DNA from: Deltaproteobacteria bacterium
Lineage (GTDB): Bacteria > Desulfobacterota > DSM-4660 > Desulfatiglandales > HGW-15
Reading direction: 5' to 3'
Length of the DNA stretch: 8,330 nucleotides
NCBI GenBank assembly: GCA_019308525.1
Contig: JAFDIC010000157.1
Span: forward strand, 1 to 8,330
Position numbers and translations under genes: made by a program. The notes under the pieces were generated by a model, which was not told the DNA's origin, ran no database searches, and worked only from the letters and a program-made list of their open reading frames with translations. Shown in pieces: positions 1 to 4,556 of the stretch; position 1 is the stretch's first letter; every line of letters begins with the position of its first letter.

Positions 1-152
1 CTCCTGATTTCGAACTTCACAGGACCACAGGTAGCAACACGGTCTTCCTTGAGGAGCTTTCGGGTATTTTCGACAATATCCAACGTCTTTCCGCGCAATG
101 CATCAATCCATACGGATGTGTCAAGCAGGACCAAATTCGTGCTATTTTCCAT
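1..152 (-). CDS. vapC: VapC-type PIN-domain ribonuclease toxin, N-terminal part (cut by window edge)
   Basis: The first 50 residues are visible; the rest lies beyond base 1. The N-terminus reads LVLLDTSVWIDALRG, the opening strand of a PIN domain, with the first metal-binding aspartate at residue 11. The next conserved acidic residue of the fold is probably Glu48 in VKFEIR. PIN toxins of this class are Mg-dependent endoribonucleases, commonly acting on tRNA or rRNA, and are held inactive by a cognate VapB. The ATG at 152 lies inside the end of the antitoxin gene (11-base overlap), the usual antitoxin-first arrangement with translational coupling. The specific RNA target and whether the full gene is intact cannot be seen here. 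Confidence 0.85.
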   Translation of the reverse strand, partial: MENSTNLVLLDTSVWIDALRGKTLDIVENTRKLLKEDRVATCGPVKFEIR

Positions 153-387
153 TCAGACCTACCATATCCTCAAGCCACTTGAACCGATCCAAATCAGCCT
201 TCTCCCCCTCCCTAATGGCCTTCTCATCTACATCAACAGTCCCGAGAAGGTCTGCAAGTTTTCTCAATTTTGCCCTCCGAATCTGTTCTTTGACCGCCAA
301 TGCCACGGCGGCGGTCTTGCTTTTTGCATTTGAGACCTTGACAAGCTCTCTCACTAATTCCTCATCTAATGTTACTGTAGTTCTCAT
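142..387 (-). CDS. vapB: VapB-type antitoxin
   Basis: This 81-residue protein starts MRTTVTLDEELVRELVK, the beta strand plus helix of an N-terminal ribbon-helix-helix or AbrB-like VapB DNA-binding segment. It is followed by AKSKTAAVALAVKEQIRR. The acidic tail with aromatic residues (about 50-81) is typical of the part that wraps the PIN toxin. It should neutralise the overlapping vapC product and repress the shared promoter. I chose the ATG at 387 because the family normally starts MRTT and a GGGA lies about ten bases upstream. A GTG at 402 would add five residues without clear homology. The pair sits 74 bases downstream of the epimerase stop on the same strand, so it is either read through from that operon or has its own promoter at 416-445. 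Confidence 0.85.
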   Translation of the reverse strand: MRTTVTLDEELVRELVKVSNAKSKTAAVALAVKEQIRRAKLRKLADLLGTVDVDEKAIREGEKADLDRFKWLEDMVGLNGK

Positions 388-415
388 GATGTCGCATCCC
401 ACATATTGTTTTGGC

Positions 416-445
416 TATTTTATGCCATAAGATCCCATAAATCAG
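416..445 (-). promoter_or_regulatory. Candidate vapBC promoter/operator
   Basis: An 11-base perfect palindrome, TTATGCCATAA (420-430), overlaps a minus-strand -10-like TAAAAT (422-417) about 30 bases before the vapB start. Just beyond it is a second related half, CCCATAA (434-440), giving a repeated ATAA-type site. VapB proteins usually autorepress through such repeats over their promoter. The -35 at 445-440 (CTGATT, 17-base spacer) is poor, so the promoter call is tentative; the dyad itself is plain in the sequence. Confidence 0.4.
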
Positions 446-461
446 TCATTTTTTCCTGTGA

Positions 462-1421
462 TTATGCCTTGAAATAATCGATGACGCTCTGGATGATGGC
501 TTCCAGATCATATTTGGGCCTGAAGCCGACCAGGCTCTTGATTTTCTCTATGTTTGGGCAACGACGCTCCATGTCCTCAAACCCGGGGCCATAGGCCTTC
601 TCGTAGGGGATGTACTCGATCTCTGACTTGCTACCCGTCATCTCCTTGACCTTTTGAGCCAGATCCTTGATAGAGACCTCGTGGTCATTGCCCAGATTAA
701 AGACGTCTCCTTCGGCCTCCGGCTTGTTCATCAGCTTGATGAGCGCATCTGTTACGTCATCCACGTGGGTAAAGCTTCGGCTCTGGGTCCCGTCACCGTA
801 AACCGTAATCGGCTTTCCCAATAGGGCGCTCTGGACAAAGGTGGGAAGCACCATGCCATAGCGGCCTGTCTGCCTGGGACCGACCGTGTTGAAGAGGCGG
901 GTGATGACCACCGGGAGCTTCTTTTCATCAAAATAGGCCAGGGCCATGAACTCATCCAGGGTCTTTGAACAGGCGTAGGCCCAGCGTCTCTTCTTTACCG
1001 TGCCCATGACCCTGTTGTCGTCTTCCTTCAGGGAATGATTCGAGTGTTTTCCATAGATCTCAGAGGTTGAGGCAATGAGCACCTTTTTCTTGAAGCGATT
1101 CGCCAGCCTCAATACGGTCTCGGTCCCTTTGACATTTATTTCCAGGGTCTGAACGGGGTTGTCCATGATGTTCTTCACGCCTACGGCGGCGGCCAGGTGG
1201 TAGATGTGGTCCGCCTTGAATATCAACTCGTTCATCACGGACTCGTTCAATATGCTATCTACGACCAGGTGACATCTTTCGTTGTCCTGGATCCCTTTCA
1301 GGTTTTCCAGCTTGCCGGTCCAAAGATTATCAATAACAAATACTTCATGGCCCTGCCCAACAAGCTTCTCAGCCAGATGGGAGCCAATGAAGCCTGCGCC
1401 GCCAGTTATTAGTGCTCTCAT
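462..1421 (-). CDS. NAD-dependent epimerase/dehydratase (extended SDR, nucleotide-sugar enzyme)
   Basis: This 319-residue protein is the usual size for extended short-chain dehydrogenases that modify nucleotide sugars. The dinucleotide-binding loop is GGAGFIG at residues 7-13, with the acidic residue of VIDN near residue 31 favouring NAD. The catalytic centre has STSEIYG (118-124) and YxxxK with Tyr149 and Lys153. The C-terminal substrate lobe carries RLFNTVGPRQTGRYG and TVYGDGTQSRSFTHVDD, resembling UDP-glucuronate decarboxylases, UDP-glucose 4-epimerases and GDP-mannose dehydratases. The exact sugar cannot be fixed by eye. The ATG at 1421 has a GGAG seven bases away; an in-frame TTG at 1496 has no ribosome binding site and would read through a structured RNA. 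It lies downstream of a NusG-like antiterminator, which points to capsule, O-antigen or exopolysaccharide synthesis. Confidence 0.9.
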   Translation of the reverse strand: MRALITGGAGFIGSHLAEKLVGQGHEVFVIDNLWTGKLENLKGIQDNERCHLVVDSILNESVMNELIFKADHIYHLAAAVGVKNIMDNPVQTLEINVKGTETVLRLANRFKKKVLIASTSEIYGKHSNHSLKEDDNRVMGTVKKRRWAYACSKTLDEFMALAYFDEKKLPVVITRLFNTVGPRQTGRYGMVLPTFVQSALLGKPITVYGDGTQSRSFTHVDDVTDALIKLMNKPEAEGDVFNLGNDHEVSIKDLAQKVKEMTGSKSEIEYIPYEKAYGPGFEDMERRCPNIEKIKSLVGFRPKYDLEAIIQSVIDYFKA

Positions 1422-1435
1422 TACTACTCTCCGCC

Positions 1436-1498
1436 TTTTGCTTGAGACCGTTGCAAGACCAATCTTGGGGCCGGCAACATGGTTGCCTCGGTCCAAAA
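1436..1498 (-). promoter_or_regulatory. Candidate three-way-junction RNA element adjoining the epimerase ribosome binding site
   Basis: On the minus strand the closing helix is TTTTG/CAAAA (1498-1494 with 1440-1436). Stacked on it is GACCG/CGGTC (1493-1489 with 1450-1446), with a five-base bulge on the 3' side. Inside are two hairpins: GGCAAC-CAT-GTTGCC (1487-1473) and CAAGA-TTGG-TCTTG (1467-1454). The closing helix ends one base before GGCGGAG (1435-1429), the epimerase Shine-Dalgarno. This is a riboswitch-like or protein-binding architecture seen by manual pairing only. I do not recognise it as a known riboswitch class, and no folding energy or covariation was computed. Confidence 0.4.
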
Positions 1499-1520
1499 CC
1501 CGCCAGTCTACACAGCTCCG

Positions 1521-1554
1521 CCCCTTCGGTTACAGGGCCGAAGAGGTTGTAACC
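1521..1554 (-). promoter_or_regulatory. Mutually exclusive hairpin pair (switch-like) with an adjacent ops-like motif
   Basis: Two stems compete for the same bases. The first pairs GGTTACA (1554-1548) with TGTAACC (1534-1528). The second pairs CCTCTTCGG (1546-1538) with CCGAAGGGG (1529-1521): nine pairs, one of them a G-U wobble. They share bases 1528-1529 and interleave. With no linker between the 3' strands a true pseudoknot looks sterically poor, so an either/or switch is more likely. Immediately downstream on the same strand (1522-1511) is GGCGGAGCTGTG, which resembles the E. coli ops element GGCGGTAGCGTG apart from two single-base indels. Confidence 0.4.
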
Positions 1555-1599
1555 CATGGTCATACTTCTATTTTTCAGAAAAACTTTGAGGGCCTCTAT

Positions 1600-1636
1600 G
1601 TTTCTTGAGGTCTGATTTCGTCCCGGTTCAAGAAAC
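1600..1636 (-). promoter_or_regulatory. 9-bp hairpin downstream of the NusG-like gene
   Basis: GTTTCTTGA (1600-1608) and TCAAGAAAC (1628-1636) are perfect inverted repeats around a 19-base loop, 50 bases beyond the antiterminator stop codon. The A/T-rich stem has no following U-run on either strand, so it is not a standard terminator. It could be part of the leader fold or a recognition hairpin for the NusG paralog; its role is unknown. Confidence 0.4.
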
Positions 1637-1685
1637 CTGATCTTTGCAACAATGTCCGGAACTATCCCACTGGCCAGAGTGCCTC

Positions 1686-2198
1686 CTAGGGAATCTTCTC
1701 CAGGGCCCAACCCTCTATCTCTACCTCGAGGGATCTGTGGAGCAGCTCAATGCTGACCACTACTCTTCCAGTCCTACCTTTGTGCCTAACATAAAACCCT
1801 ATCAACCCCTTGAGCGGGCCTTCCATAACCATGACCCTGTCTCCCTTTTTCATGTAAGCCCGATTCAGCACGGTACGATCCGTCCCGTCCAGTATCATAA
1901 GGGACTGGATTTCCTCCTCGTTGGCTGGCACAGGCTTACCCTCAAACCCGATCATACGGACAACGCCGATGGTCTTTATTATCTCCCAGTAAGTTTCGGG
2001 GTCCATGTCAAAATTCACAAAGACATAACCCGGCAACATGGGCACAAAGATTTTTTTTCGTCTATCCCTGCGACGGCTCATCACCTGTATCCTTGGTAAA
2101 AAGGCCTGTATGGATTTGCTACAAATCCCGTCATATACCCTTTGTTCGAAATGGCTCCTGGTGTGAACCGCATACCATTTTGGACTATCTATACTCAT
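1686..2198 (-). CDS. NusG-family specialised transcription antiterminator (UpxY/RfaH-like)
   Basis: This 170-residue protein has the two-domain NusG layout. An N-terminal NGN domain begins KWYAVHTRSHFEQRV (about 7-105) and contains the hallmark LPGYVFV at 55-61. A C-terminal KOW domain (about 117-165) has KKGDRVMVMEGPLKGLIG. Paralogs of this kind bind elongating RNA polymerase and help it read through long polysaccharide operons; housekeeping NusG is normally found beside secE and ribosomal genes, which are absent here. The ATG at 2198 overlaps the stop of the upstream regulator as ATGA, and its GGAGG is 13 bases away, so coupled translation is likely. The next gene is a nucleotide-sugar enzyme behind a structured leader, which fits a cis-acting operon-specific factor. 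The family call is firm; the exact subfamily is not. Confidence 0.87.
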   Translation of the reverse strand: MSIDSPKWYAVHTRSHFEQRVYDGICSKSIQAFLPRIQVMSRRRDRRKKIFVPMLPGYVFVNFDMDPETYWEIIKTIGVVRMIGFEGKPVPANEEEIQSLMILDGTDRTVLNRAYMKKGDRVMVMEGPLKGLIGFYVRHKGRTGRVVVSIELLHRSLEVEIEGWALEKIP

Positions 2199-2773
2199 AT
2201 TGTGGCTATCGCCTCCAGCTTCACTCCTTCGAGGAGGAGCTTGTTCAGGTGTGACTCCGTATTGTCGAGTTGGGTCAGGAGGATCATATCCCAATCCCCA
2301 TTCTCGATGCGTTTCAGCCCGGAAATCCTGTGCCCAAAAAAATTCTTTCCTTCTCTTTCTTCATCAACGATTCCAACAAGCTTGATGTTCGTGAGTTGGA
2401 GGTAGAGGTAGGCGAGTTCAGCGACCTCACCTGCCCCATAAAAGAGGATGCTATGGACGTCCCTGGATGCCATGTCCCTGTACTTGTTTAGCAGGAGTTC
2501 TTTTATGTCTCTGTAAAAATTCACGGAATAATGGAGATATTCAACCGTGAGCTTGCTTTTTCTGGCCAGTCCTTCACGGGTGAGAAAATATTTCAACCTG
2601 TTTCTCGGCATGGTCTTCACCTTGAAATAGCCCTTGTTCACCAGTCTCTTTAGAAACGTATTGACAAGGCCAAGAGATATGTTCAGGCGGCGTGAGAGTT
2701 CTCTTTGGCTTGAATTACCGTTTCTGTCTATCTCGCCCATCAACCTGAGGATATGCAGATCTTCCTTTTCCAC
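2195..2773 (-). CDS. Winged-helix regulator fused to a Rossmann-like sensor domain
   Basis: The protein has 192 residues from the GTG at 2773. Residues 5-55 form a winged helix (SSQRELSRRLNISLGLVNTF as helix-turn-helix, then the wing KGYFKVK). This resembles the MarR-like regulators that accompany exopolysaccharide loci. After a helical linker (70-105), residues 107-175 read SILFYGAGEVAELAYLYL and IKLVGIVDEE, then a downstream WDMILLTQLD. That is a Rossmann-type nucleotide-binding fold like the CoA-binding or PglD N-terminal domains, with a GxGxxxE loop. The layout superficially recalls the NADH sensor Rex but the sequence does not look like Rex. It probably senses a nucleotide-linked metabolite and controls its own operon. 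The GTG has GGGAG four bases upstream; an ATG at 2821 would add 16 unlikely residues and lacks a binding site. It overlaps the antiterminator by 4 bases. Confidence 0.8.
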   Translation of the reverse strand: MEKEDLHILRLMGEIDRNGNSSQRELSRRLNISLGLVNTFLKRLVNKGYFKVKTMPRNRLKYFLTREGLARKSKLTVEYLHYSVNFYRDIKELLLNKYRDMASRDVHSILFYGAGEVAELAYLYLQLTNIKLVGIVDEEREGKNFFGHRISGLKRIENGDWDMILLTQLDNTESHLNKLLLEGVKLEAIATI

Positions 2774-2953
2774 TTGGCTCCCTTCAATCGAACGGCAAAA
2801 AGAAAGACAGGAAACAGACATGCCCAGGGGCGGATCTAATCCAGCCCAAGAACACCCTAAGACCTATACCACGAGAATGAGGTTGAGGTCCCGGAACAAA
2901 ATATCCTAAGATACGGTTTGCGAATACAATTCTTTCCATATCAGGGACTGGAT

Positions 2954-2998
2954 GTTCAAATTCTGAACAACTCAAATCAAATTGTTCAATATTTGAAC
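2954..2998. promoter_or_regulatory. Paired dyad operators upstream of the winged-helix regulator
   Basis: Two 15-base dyads share the form GTTCA-N5-TGAAC, at 2954-2968 and 2984-2998; the second is symmetrical over six bases per arm. Their centres are 30 bp apart, close to three helical turns. The inner half-sites TGAACAA (2964-2970) and TTGTTCA (2982-2988) also form an inverted repeat, so the whole 45-bp block is nested symmetry. A minus-strand -35-like TTGACA lies just upstream at 3010-3005. The next coding gene on the minus strand is the regulator, 180 bases away, so autoregulation is the simplest reading. Confidence 0.55.
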
Positions 2999-3019
2999 GA
3001 TGATTGTCAAGTGAAAACC

Positions 3020-3040
3020 GCTTGTTTGAGACAAACAAGC
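3020..3040. repeat. Perfect 9+9 inverted repeat (operator or hairpin)
   Basis: GCTTGTTTG (3020-3028) and CAAACAAGC (3032-3040) flank the three bases AGA. Beyond a small internal mismatch the symmetry continues with AAAAC (3014-3018) against GTTTT (3043-3047), giving about 14 pairs in all. The T-run on either side is short and mixed, so an intrinsic terminator is doubtful, and no gene ends nearby on either strand. It has a different consensus from the dyads at 2954-2998 and sits directly upstream of the TTGACA at 3010-3005. Confidence 0.5.
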
Positions 3041-3059
3041 TAGTTTTGGCATATCGCAT

Positions 3060-3150
3060 GGTATTCTTATTCTTAAATGGGGATACTATATCATTTTTTC
3101 CGAGAAATAGTATATTACTTTGTTTAATTAAGCATACTTATATTAAGTAG
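3060..3150. other. AT-rich intergenic segment with weak dyads, upstream of the plus-strand pair
   Basis: This completes the gene-free stretch 2774-3179. Composition drops sharply to A/T here. An AT-rich hairpin spans about 3087-3114 with a TCCG loop, and a 13-base dyad ACTTATATTAAGT lies at 3136-3148. The promoter of the gene at 3180 is probably in this stretch, but no pair of hexamers is good enough to assign. The remaining part, 2774-2950, shows no recognisable element and would be the regulator's 5' leader. Confidence 0.35.
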
Positions 3151-3179
3151 GTCTATTTTCAAGCTGGCGAGGACGTTCC

Positions 3180-3365
3180 ATGGACATGAAAAAGAGAATC
3201 CTTCTGGGTATCGGAGTCTTGGCCGTTGACCTTATCATATTCTTTTTGCCGTTGACTGCCATTTTCCTTGCCTATATATTCATCTACAATCCACCCTGGT
3301 TCAGGGAGTTTTTGAATAATCTTGACACCGGGTCAAAGGGGGATAGGTCCGGGGCGGTTAAGTAG
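3180..3365 (+). CDS. Small single-pass membrane protein, unknown function
   Basis: This 61-residue protein has positive residues at the start (MDMKKR) and a long hydrophobic stretch at about 7-36 (ILLGIGVLAVDLIIFFLPLT, then AIFLAYIFIY). A short segment NPPWFREFLNNLD follows, then a polar tail. One long or two closely packed membrane helices are possible, with the N-terminus predicted inside. GAGG seven bases before the ATG is a sound ribosome binding site. The NPPWF motif after the helix looks like a conserved juxtamembrane element, but I cannot assign a function. It is followed 40 bases later by the cysteine-rich gene on the same strand, so the two are probably co-transcribed. Confidence 0.7.
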   Translation: MDMKKRILLGIGVLAVDLIIFFLPLTAIFLAYIFIYNPPWFREFLNNLDTGSKGDRSGAVK

Positions 3366-3405
3366 AAGTCCGCCAGGGGGAGTCCTTGAAAGGAGAAATT
3401 GGCTT

Positions 3406-3609
3406 ATGGAATGCCGTAAGGAGGAGAATCTCGAGAGATGCAAATGCACCTACGAGCCCTGCTCACGAAAAGGAATCTGCTGTGAATGCATATCCTACCA
3501 CCTCAAGATGAGGCAGTTGCCGGGTTGCTGTTTTCCGGAAGAGGCAGAGGCAACCTATGACAGGTCCTTTGAACACTTTGCCAGGCTTGTAGCTTCCGGG
3601 AATTTTTGA
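3406..3609 (+). CDS. Small cysteine-rich protein, DUF6485-like
   Basis: This 67-residue protein has nine cysteines at residues 3, 12, 14, 19, 25, 26, 28, 41 and 42. They lie in the pattern CKCTYEPCSRKGICCECISY and then LPGCCFP. The C-terminal helix is YDRSFEHFARLV. The spacing suggests metal (zinc or iron-sulfur) binding, and the text matches what I recall of DUF6485 proteins of anaerobic bacteria; no function is established. AAGGAG lies ten bases upstream of the ATG at 3406. A longer frame from 3322 would overlap the previous gene and begins with proline- and glycine-rich residues unlike the family. It ends six bases before the 3' end of the convergent tRNA gene. Confidence 0.8.
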   Translation: MECRKEENLERCKCTYEPCSRKGICCECISYHLKMRQLPGCCFPEEAEATYDRSFEHFARLVASGNF

Positions 3610-3614
3610 TCGCC

Positions 3615-3691
3615 TGGTCGGGACGACTGGATTTGAACCAGCGACCCCCGCGTCCCGAACGCGGTGCTCTACCAGACTGAGCCACGTCCCG
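3615..3691 (-). tRNA. tRNA-Pro (anticodon CGG), CCA encoded
   Basis: On the minus strand the acceptor stem CGGGACG (3691-3685) pairs with CGTCCCG (3625-3619), followed by discriminator A and a genomic CCA (3617-3615). The D arm is GCTC/GAGC. The anticodon stem CCGCG/CGCGG encloses the loop TTCGGGA, giving anticodon CGG at 3657-3655. The T arm is GCTGG-TTCAAAT-CCAGT, closed by a G-U pair. Total 77 bases with no intron. It reads the CCG proline codon. It starts 16 bases after the NUDIX stop on the same strand, so it is likely co-transcribed and processed out. Confidence 0.97.
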
Positions 3692-3707
3692 ACAAGAAGA
3701 ACATATA

Positions 3708-4310
3708 TTAATATTTCTGGCCAAGCAAGTCCATTTTCACGATATCAACCAGGTTTTCCAGGATCCTGGCCGTTGCTCCCCATATCACGTTACCCTGGTA
3801 TTCATAGACCGGTCCTTCGTACACCTTGCCCCTTTCCTCAATCTTGCCCCCATGATCCGCCAGGCTCTTTGCCATGAAAAAATCAAAGGGGACCTGGATA
3901 ATCCTTTTTACCTCAAACGTATTGAGTCTGAAGCCGTAGGGGAAGGGGAAGGCGCCCACAAATGGGTGAATAATGAAATTGGAAGCAACCGTAAGGGTAT
4001 CGTCTGTCCTTCCCAGTATCGTCACATCCTCTCTCCTCAGCCCTATCTCCTCACGGGCCTCCCTCAATGCGGTCTCCTCATAATCCTGATCCTCCTTGTC
4101 AACAGACCCGCCGGGAAAGGATATCTGCCCCTTGTGCTCCTCTACCCTGTTGGTCCTTTGGGTCAAAATGACCTTGTACGTGCCCTTGTCTTCAAAAATG
4201 GGGATCAGGACCGAGGCATGCCTGTACCTGCCCCGATGGTCCTCTATGATCCTGGGCTCCCTTTCTTCCAATACATCACTGATAACTTGTAACAGGTCCT
4301 TTCCTTTCAA
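3708..4310 (-). CDS. NUDIX hydrolase, CoA pyrophosphatase (NudL/PCD1) type
   Basis: The protein has 200 residues from the TTG at 4310. The NudL/UPF0035 signature ILTQRTNRVEEHKGQISFPG occupies about 48-67. It runs directly into the NUDIX box, whose catalytic core REAREEIGL is at 83-91; its glutamates coordinate magnesium. This family hydrolyses CoA and acyl-CoA to phosphopantetheine derivatives and 3',5'-ADP; the precise substrate here is inferred from the motif. As usual in this subfamily the glycine-to-REx spacing is longer than in MutT. The TTG at 4310 follows GGGAGG by four bases; another TTG at 4322 has no binding site. No in-frame ATG is near. An extended -10 promoter at 4404-4412 should drive it together with the downstream tRNA-Pro. 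Confidence 0.88.
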   Translation of the reverse strand: MKGKDLLQVISDVLEEREPRIIEDHRGRYRHASVLIPIFEDKGTYKVILTQRTNRVEEHKGQISFPGGSVDKEDQDYEETALREAREEIGLRREDVTILGRTDDTLTVASNFIIHPFVGAFPFPYGFRLNTFEVKRIIQVPFDFFMAKSLADHGGKIEERGKVYEGPVYEYQGNVIWGATARILENLVDIVKMDLLGQKY

Positions 4311-4403
4311 TGTCCCTCCCAATCCGGCTTGTCCGCCGGCCTCCCCTTTTTCCCTCTATCTCGGGGTGGTACGTGAGTAATTGTACGGCACAGTAGAGGG
4401 CAT

Positions 4404-4412
4404 ATTATAGCA
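4404..4412 (-). promoter_or_regulatory. Extended -10 promoter for the NUDIX/tRNA-Pro unit
   Basis: Read on the minus strand the sequence is TGCTATAAT: a perfect -10 hexamer (4409-4404) preceded by the TGn extension (4412-4410). The only TTGACT lies 20 bases from the hexamer, too far for a normal -35, so this would work as an extended -10 promoter. Transcription would start near 4397, about 87 bases before the chosen start codon. The leader includes a small hairpin, CCGGC/GCCGG, at 4324-4339. Confidence 0.6.
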
Positions 4413-4475
4413 AAACACCTCAAATGGAAAGTCAAACCATAGCAGGGCCAAGGGGATTTTGAACTAAATCATTCC

Positions 4476-4504
4476 TTGACAAGTGCAATGATAAACCATA
4501 TATA
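4476..4504 (+). promoter_or_regulatory. Sigma70 promoter for the EF-Tu-like gene
   Basis: TTGACA (4476-4481) is a consensus -35, followed by a 17-base spacer and TATATA (4499-4504). Transcription should begin near 4511. The first gene downstream is at 4824, so the transcript would carry a leader of about 310 bases containing the inverted-repeat element at 4557-4737. It is oriented away from the NUDIX promoter about 70 bp to its left. Confidence 0.65.
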
Positions 4505-4556
4505 TTAAATTTGATTTTGCTAACCTGACTTTCAATTAGTTGCTCTATGAACTGCC

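Larger units (their letters stand above)
1422..1685 (-). promoter_or_regulatory. 264-base structured untranslated leader between antiterminator and epimerase
   Basis: No credible gene lies here. The reading frame open across 1369-1710 has noise-like composition, rich in Arg, Cys, Ser and Trp, and runs into the epimerase in another frame. Read on the minus strand the stretch holds, in order, a 9-bp hairpin, two alternative hairpins, an ops-like motif, and a three-way junction that abuts the epimerase ribosome binding site. No stem is followed by a clear U-tract, so an intrinsic terminator is not evident. Its placement directly after a NusG paralog makes it a candidate site for antitermination or translational control; that role is inference. 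Confidence 0.5.

Noticed and set aside
1422..1496. N-terminal extension of the epimerase from a TTG at 1496
   Set aside because: It has no Shine-Dalgarno, the extension has no SDR similarity, and it would cover the three-way junction. ATG 1421 has GGAG at ideal spacing and gives the standard MRALITGGAGF start.
1528..1554. True H-type pseudoknot formed by the two interleaved stems
   Set aside because: There are zero bases between the two 3' strands and one base in the first loop, which cannot span the helices; the alternatives are more likely exclusive.
1521..1554. Glycine riboswitch, because of a CCGAAGGGGC stretch
   Set aside because: Only that short core-like string matches; the flanking conserved helices and tandem aptamer layout are missing.
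1369..1710. A 113-codon minus-strand open frame filling the antiterminator-epimerase gap
   Set aside because: It overlaps both neighbours in other frames, has no good ribosome binding site and has noise-like composition; the region is better explained as a structured leader.
2784..3059. A 91-codon minus-strand frame upstream of the regulator
   Set aside because: It runs through the paired dyads and the long palindrome, has no ribosome binding site and resembles no family.
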